This document shows positions 63,834 through 64,000 of a stretch of 64,000 bases of DNA, in pieces; the stretch's first letter is position 1; the number at the start of each line of letters is the position of its first letter. The stretch is from Saccharomycopsis fibuligera x Saccharomycopsis cf. fibuligera (Eukaryota; Ascomycota; Saccharomycetes; Ascoideales; Saccharomycopsidaceae). The notes below the pieces were generated by a model. It had not been told where the DNA came from and did no database searches. It worked only from the letters and a program-made list of their open reading frames with translations. The stretch covers positions 930,001 to 994,000 of the forward strand of contig CP012821.1 in assembly GCA_001936135.1 (NCBI GenBank), read 5' to 3'. A program made the translations under genes and the position numbers.

Positions 63834-63970
63834 GACCAACATAGGGTTCTAGATCTCCAGACTGTAACCTTGAATTACATAAAACCTTCACAACATTTTC
63901 CATCTTTTATTTCATGTTCCACTTTGTGAAAATTACCATGAACCCCGATACCTCAACACTCCAAAAAAAC
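63834..63970 (-). mobile_element. Short fossil LTR piece near the window end
   Basis: GACCAACATAGGGTTCTAGA resembles the end block of the other copies, and ATGAACCCCGATACCTC resembles their start block. The interval is about half the usual length, so it is a strongly reduced remnant. Confidence 0.35.
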
Positions 63971-64000
63971 ATAACTTGAATGTAGGCTAGATAGAAGTAT

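Larger units (their letters stand above)
62532..64000. other. AT-rich region with a group of fossil LTR pieces
   Basis: After about 270 bp upstream of the tRNA, the sequence is mostly LTR-like remnants separated by AT-rich DNA. No coding gene is supported to the window end. Confidence 0.55.

Overview
This is nuclear DNA of a budding yeast (Saccharomycotina). Every recognisable gene has a yeast orthologue. The spliced genes have short introns with GTAAGT donors and ACTAAC/TACTAAC branch sites, and the tRNA-Trp gene carries an intron at the yeast position. In-frame CTG is absent from two conserved GC-rich genes that use TTG and CTC freely (SFC1, 314 codons; PHO88, 189 codons). CTG occurs only in poorly conserved, serine-rich stretches of other genes. 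I infer a CUG-Ser lineage (Debaryomycetaceae type, possibly the Saccharomycopsis/Ascoidea type); the species is not resolved. Where I give leucine at a CTG codon, read serine under that code.

Layout. 1-33 kb is AT-rich with long ORF-free gaps: the 5' part of a secreted alpha-amylase, a siderophore transporter, a small coiled-coil orphan, a perilipin (PET10/PLN1), MTC1, the penta-EF-hand gene PEF1 (spliced), a small secreted wall-type protein, NIT2, an F-box/UIM gene (UFO1), ATG10, CNS1, tRNA-Ala(UGC) beside fossil LTR pieces, and SEC18. From about 33.4 kb the DNA becomes much richer in GC: YOS1 (three exons, divergent from SEC18), tRNA-Trp(CCA), SFC1, a long non-coding GC-rich stretch, and a secreted Ser/Ala-rich repeat protein. 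HST3 and VPS45 follow in more ordinary composition. Then come a very long Zn(II)2Cys6 regulator with a Cat8-type linker, GC-rich MRH4, PHO88 and FAR11, spliced ATX1, tRNA-Ala(AGC), and a second group of fossil LTR pieces running to the window end.

How the genes relate. There is no operon-like system. Several genes share divergent promoters: MTC1/PEF1, NIT2/UFO1, ATG10/CNS1, SEC18/YOS1 and MRH4/PHO88. SEC18/YOS1 is notable because both products act in vesicle traffic. A carbon-source theme (amylase, SFC1, Cat8-like regulator) and a metal theme (siderophore transporter with distal GATA sites, ATX1) can be seen but are not clustered. MTC1 and NIT2 lie near each other here and also, from memory, on chromosome X of S. 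cerevisiae, so they may be remnant synteny.

The most useful finds are genes split by introns or cut by the window edge and so easily missed: YOS1 (two introns), the 9-nt first exon of PEF1, the ATX1 intron inside its metal-binding motif, and the edge-truncated amylase. Others are the FAR11 start codon lying inside an 11-bp tandem repeat, a UIM-rich C terminus on the F-box protein, and fossil LTRs beside both tRNA-Ala genes. I found no CRISPR, plasmid or phage-like system, and no convincing wholly new biological system.
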